This document shows, in pieces, positions 61,360 through 64,000 of a stretch of 64,000 bases of DNA. How positions within the stretch are numbered: the stretch's first letter is position 1; each line of letters opens with the position of its first letter. Source of the stretch: Pedobacter deserti (GTDB lineage Bacteria > Bacteroidota > Bacteroidia > Sphingobacteriales > Sphingobacteriaceae); contig NZ_JAFMZQ010000001.1 of the NCBI RefSeq assembly GCF_024436415.1, positions 2,170,001 to 2,234,000 on the forward strand, in the 5' to 3' direction. The notes under the pieces were generated by a model that was not told the origin of the DNA, ran no database searches, and saw only the letters and a program-made list of their open reading frames with translations. A program made the position numbers and the translations under genes.

Positions 61360-61428
61360 GGTAACCCGGGTAACCCGAAAAAAGTGATAAAAATATTTCA
61401 GCATTTTTTTTCCTATCATTGGGTTACC
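61360..61428. promoter_or_regulatory. GGTAACCC repeat pair and inverse upstream of sigma factor
   Basis: GGTAACCC at 61360-61367 and again inside 61368-61376, with the reverse complement GGGTTACC at 61421-61428, spanning the promoter region of the ECF gene. Could be an operator or an ECF-type promoter element. Confidence 0.3.
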
Positions 61429-61452
61429 ATTCACGTTAAAATGTATTAATTG

Positions 61453-62019
61453 GTGAGTAATAAGTTAAGCAGTTCAGTTCCAACGGATAGAGAGGTTGTT
61501 TTAGGGATTCTGAATAACTCAGAAGATGCACTGAATAAATTGTATACCGGGTATTTTCCGATGATTTTACAGTTTATATTGAATAACAACGGTGACGAAG
61601 ATGATGCAAAAGACGTGTATCAGGAAGGAATCATCGTTTTATACAATAAAATAAGGAGCGGGGATTTTGAGTTGAGCAGCAAATTGAAGACCTACCTGTA
61701 CTCTGTGTGTCGGCGCATCTGGCTGAAGAAGCTGACGCAGAACAGCAGAAAGACGAGCAATGTTTCAGATTTCGAAGATGTGATCTCGGTAGAAAGTGAT
61801 CTGGAGGTACATGAGGAAAGGGACAGGCAGTTTGAGAAAATGCAATCGGCACTGATTCATTTAGGCGAGCCCTGCAAAACGATTATTCAGGACTTTTATA
61901 TACATAATTTGTCAATGCAGGATATCTGTGAAAAATTCGGTTATACCAATACAGATAATGCCAAGACTCAGAAGTATAAATGTCTGCAACGGTTAAAGAA
62001 ATTATTTTTTCAATTATAA
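61453..62019 (+). CDS. ECF-type RNA polymerase sigma factor
   Basis: 188 residues from the GTG at 61453 (a TTG lies directly before). Region 2 at about 25-90 (KLYTGYFPMILQFILNNNGD, EDDAKDVYQEGIIVLYNKIR) and region 4 at about 130-185 (ALIHLGEPCKTIIQDFYIHN, LSMQDICEKFGYTNTDNAKT, KCLQRLKKLFF). Not a FecI type. Six bases before the downstream ATG, so it is co-translated with a membrane-anchored protease, which may regulate it. Confidence 0.85.
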   Translation: MSNKLSSSVPTDREVVLGILNNSEDALNKLYTGYFPMILQFILNNNGDEDDAKDVYQEGIIVLYNKIRSGDFELSSKLKTYLYSVCRRIWLKKLTQNSRKTSNVSDFEDVISVESDLEVHEERDRQFEKMQSALIHLGEPCKTIIQDFYIHNLSMQDICEKFGYTNTDNAKTQKYKCLQRLKKLFFQL

Positions 62020-62024
62020 CGGGA

Positions 62025-63116
62025 ATGAAGAACGAGATTGAGTTAGACAGTATTATTGAAGATTATCTGAACAACAGGCTTACACCGGATGAGACTGCTG
62101 CGTTTGAGAAATTGCGCAGCAACGATCCGGCTATAGATCATAAAGTTGTTACCCATAAGGCCTTTCTGGACGCATTGAAGGAGTTTGGAGAGGTCGCTGA
62201 ATTGAAGCATCGGATGAACTCAGCGCATGATCAGATTGATGTTTCAGCCTTGAGTGCGGCGTTGGGCCCACATCCTTCATTTATAGTTAACCTGTGGCGG
62301 AAGAACAAAGCTGCTATAGCGGTGGCTGCTTCGTTTGTTTTGTTAACGATAGTTACTTTATATTCGATTAACCAGAATACGGAACAAATCGGCAAAGTTG
62401 AACTGATGAGAAATGAGCTTGGTAAGATTAAAAACTCGCAAAGCAGCCTGATCAGGAAGATCAATTCAAGTTCGCAAAACACGACAAATGAACGTCCGGC
62501 TAATTACGGCGGTACAGGTTTTGCCCTTACCGAAACCGGTTTTATCCTCACTAATTTGCATGTGATCGAAGGCGCAGAGGCCATATCAGTTCAGGATAAC
62601 CTCGGTAAGTCGTATAAGGTGAGTGTGGTAAGAACAGATTCTCAGTATGATCTGGCTATCCTGAAAATTACCGATACGGCATTTCGCGCATTGCCAAATC
62701 TTCCTTACCGTTTAAAAGGCAATACTGTAGGTATGGGTGAGGAGGTTTACACGCTTGGTTTTCCGAAGGATGACTCGGTTTATGGAAGAGGGTATGTAAG
62801 TTCGAAAACCGGATATAACGGGGATACAACGCAGTATCAGGTTTCTATTCCCGTGAATCCTGGAAACAGCGGTGGGCCGTTGCTGGATCAGCAGGGCAAT
62901 ATTATCGGGGTGATTAGTGCAAAACAGAGCCAGGTTGACGGCGCTACCTTTGCGGTGAAGTCAAGGTATATCCAGGAAGCTTTGAATTCCATTCCGAGCG
63001 ATTCTTTAGGTAACAGCGTGCCGTTCAGTAAAAAGAACTCACTGCAGCACCTGACTAAGGTGAAACAGGTAGAGAAGCTGAAGAACTATGTATTTATGAT
63101 CAAAGTATATAAGTAA
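62025..63116 (+). CDS. membrane-anchored trypsin-like serine protease
   Basis: 363 residues from the ATG at 62025. Cytoplasmic N-terminus (1-92) resembling the short helical anti-sigma part of FecR-like proteins (IIEDYLNNRLTPDETAAFEK), one span (about 96-114), a periplasmic linker, and a trypsin-like domain with His179 (ILTNLHVIEGAE), Asp209 (QYDLAILKI) and Ser282 (NPGNSGGPLL). Closest in style to DegP-type catalytic domains but without PDZ. Sits directly after an ECF sigma gene. All three catalytic residues are present. Possibly an anti-sigma factor that senses envelope state by proteolysis (inference). Confidence 0.85.
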   Translation: MKNEIELDSIIEDYLNNRLTPDETAAFEKLRSNDPAIDHKVVTHKAFLDALKEFGEVAELKHRMNSAHDQIDVSALSAALGPHPSFIVNLWRKNKAAIAVAASFVLLTIVTLYSINQNTEQIGKVELMRNELGKIKNSQSSLIRKINSSSQNTTNERPANYGGTGFALTETGFILTNLHVIEGAEAISVQDNLGKSYKVSVVRTDSQYDLAILKITDTAFRALPNLPYRLKGNTVGMGEEVYTLGFPKDDSVYGRGYVSSKTGYNGDTTQYQVSIPVNPGNSGGPLLDQQGNIIGVISAKQSQVDGATFAVKSRYIQEALNSIPSDSLGNSVPFSKKNSLQHLTKVKQVEKLKNYVFMIKVYK

Positions 63117-63141
63117 GATATAAGACCCCAAATCTTCTATA

Positions 63142-63178
63142 AACCCCGAAACTTTTTTGTAAGTTTTGGGGTTTTATT
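63142..63178 (+). terminator. terminator after the protease gene
   Basis: AACCCCGAAACTT (63142-63154) pairs with AAGTTTTGGGGTT (63161-63173), one G-T pair, followed by TTATTTT. Confidence 0.8.
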
Positions 63179-63194
63179 TTATACGCATTTTAAT

Positions 63195-64000
63195 ATGGAT
63201 TTCGGAAAGCTTGCATCTGCTGAACTCAAGGACGTTGATTTTACATTACCCGCCGATGGAAGGCAGACCTCAAACATACTTTCGTCTGCACCTGCTAAAG
63301 ATCCGGCTTTCTATGTGGGCTGCGCCAAATGGGGCAGGAAGGAGTGGGTAGGCATGATTTATCCACCAAAGACCAAGGAAGCTAATTTTTTAGATGAATA
63401 TGTGAAGCATTTCAACTCAATAGAGTTAAATGCAGTCTTCTACAGTATCCCGAAGCCGGAGCTTATCCGCAAATGGCGCGAAAAAACTGAGCAAAGTGGT
63501 CAGACAGACTTCCTCTTTTTTCCAAAGTTCTCAAGAACGATCAGTCATATCAAGCGGTTAAAAAACGCAGAGGAGGCGACCGACCAGTTTTTGAAGAGTA
63601 TTTATGAGTTTGGCCCTTTTCTTGGTCCCTGCTTTTTGCAACTGGGCGATAATTTCGGTCCTAACAATATGGATGTGCTTCAGGCCTATTTAGAAAGTTT
63701 ACCGTTGGACCTCAGGGTATTTGTAGAGGTAAGGCATCCCGCGTGGTTTGCCGATGCGGATGCGAACAGGCAGTTGTTTGCGATGCTTTCTGATTTAAAA
63801 AAGGGGGCTGCGATTACCGACGCCAGCGGCAGGCGCGATTGTCTTCATATGGAAGTGACAATACCCCAAACCTTTGTCAGGTTTGTGGGCAACGGCAGCG
63901 AACATCAGGAATCCGACTTCCGGCGCATCGACGACTGGGTGCAGCGAATAAAAATATGGATGGAGGGCGGACTAAGCGAGGTTTACTTTTTTCTGCATCA
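63195..64000 (+). CDS. DUF72 family protein (cut by window end)
   Basis: At least 268 residues from the ATG at 63195; no stop before 64000. DUF72 features: FYVGCAKWGRKEWVGMIYPP (about 37-56), FNSIELNAVFYSIPKPELIR, FLFFPKFSRTISHIKRL, GPFLGPCFLQLGDNFGPNNM, LRVFVEVRHPAWFADADA, and IDDWVQRIKIW near the break. TIM-barrel-like protein of unknown function, conserved in bacteria. Remaining about 20-30 residues lie outside. Confidence 0.88.
   Translation, partial: MDFGKLASAELKDVDFTLPADGRQTSNILSSAPAKDPAFYVGCAKWGRKEWVGMIYPPKTKEANFLDEYVKHFNSIELNAVFYSIPKPELIRKWREKTEQSGQTDFLFFPKFSRTISHIKRLKNAEEATDQFLKSIYEFGPFLGPCFLQLGDNFGPNNMDVLQAYLESLPLDLRVFVEVRHPAWFADADANRQLFAMLSDLKKGAAITDASGRRDCLHMEVTIPQTFVRFVGNGSEHQESDFRRIDDWVQRIKIWMEGGLSEVYFFLH

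Noticed and set aside
1..64000. tRNA or rRNA genes
   Set aside because: No cloverleaf with TTCGA arm or rRNA-like stretch was recognised by eye; a covariance search would be needed to be certain.

Overview
Organism. The window looks like chromosome of a Bacteroidota member, most likely family Sphingobacteriaceae (Pedobacter-like). The signs are a FecI/FecR-controlled SusC/SusD pair, TlpA/DUF4369-type thioredoxins, LytS/LytTR signalling, Bacteroidota-style promoters (TTTG plus TAnnTTTG), and a hexuronate operon in the Bacteroidota order. No rRNA, tRNA or CRISPR array was seen. Genus assignment is inference.

Left part (1-29160), ordinary chromosome with small operons. A RES-Xre toxin-antitoxin pair opens the window. 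It is followed by rnhA, a DUF1905 protein, a Tat-type SDR, two PAS histidine kinases (the second with an extra SpoIIAA-like C-terminal domain), DUF2071 and DUF1810 proteins, a TlpA thioredoxin, an FAD oxidoreductase and a ChaA-type antiporter. Next is a nutrient-uptake locus read as one unit: ECF sigma factor, FecR anti-sigma, SusC with an STN signalling domain, SusD, and a TlpA-like thioredoxin (14388-22341). After it come an outer-membrane barrel protein, a TIM-barrel sugar isomerase, a DJ-1/PfpI protein, an Lrp regulator, a stand-alone sigma-region-4-like protein and a 901-residue macroglobulin/plug-type envelope protein.

Hexuronate operon (29273-34699). uxuA, uxaC, kduI, a DUF4861 gene and kduD are packed with ATGA overlaps or short gaps. 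A LacI-type palindrome lies just upstream. Together they convert glucuronate/galacturonate and unsaturated uronates towards 2-keto-3-deoxygluconate. KDG kinase, KDPG aldolase, a UxuB of the classical family and a transporter are not in the window.

Accessory region (34700-47250), AT-rich and mosaic. It has two parts. Part 1 (34700-40925) is bracketed by two copies of the last 73 bases of kduD (34627-34699 and 40926-40998, 63 of 73 identical by my count), so it looks like an insertion at the kduD 3' end. Both parts hold small immunity-like genes (DUF4375, DUF1493, CPCC-type zinc protein, membrane proteins, several unrecognised families). Several are preceded by short broken reading frames that look like C-terminal tips of secreted toxins; the clearest is a pretoxin HINT-domain end at 40412-40492. 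A block of flanking genes occurs twice (37570-39301 and 44208-45633) with different cargo in the middle, and a third fragment lies at 45892-45982. Two transposase remnants, a broken type II toxin-antitoxin pair and a 14-bp hairpin with four tandem 11-bp repeats complete it. I read this as an orphan immunity/toxin-remnant array, comparable in concept to acquired interbacterial defence clusters. This is the part most worth follow-up.

Right part (47252-64000), core genes again. A LytS-LytTR pair diverges from a second macroglobulin/plug paralogue. Then come a carboxypeptidase-regulatory-domain protein, an AraC regulator, a possible leader RNA/terminator ahead of ubiX, mtaB, lgt, an inositol-monophosphatase-family gene, a NifU-type Fe-S carrier, purB, a tiny lipoprotein, an ECF sigma factor next to a membrane-anchored trypsin-like protease, and a DUF72 gene cut by the window end.
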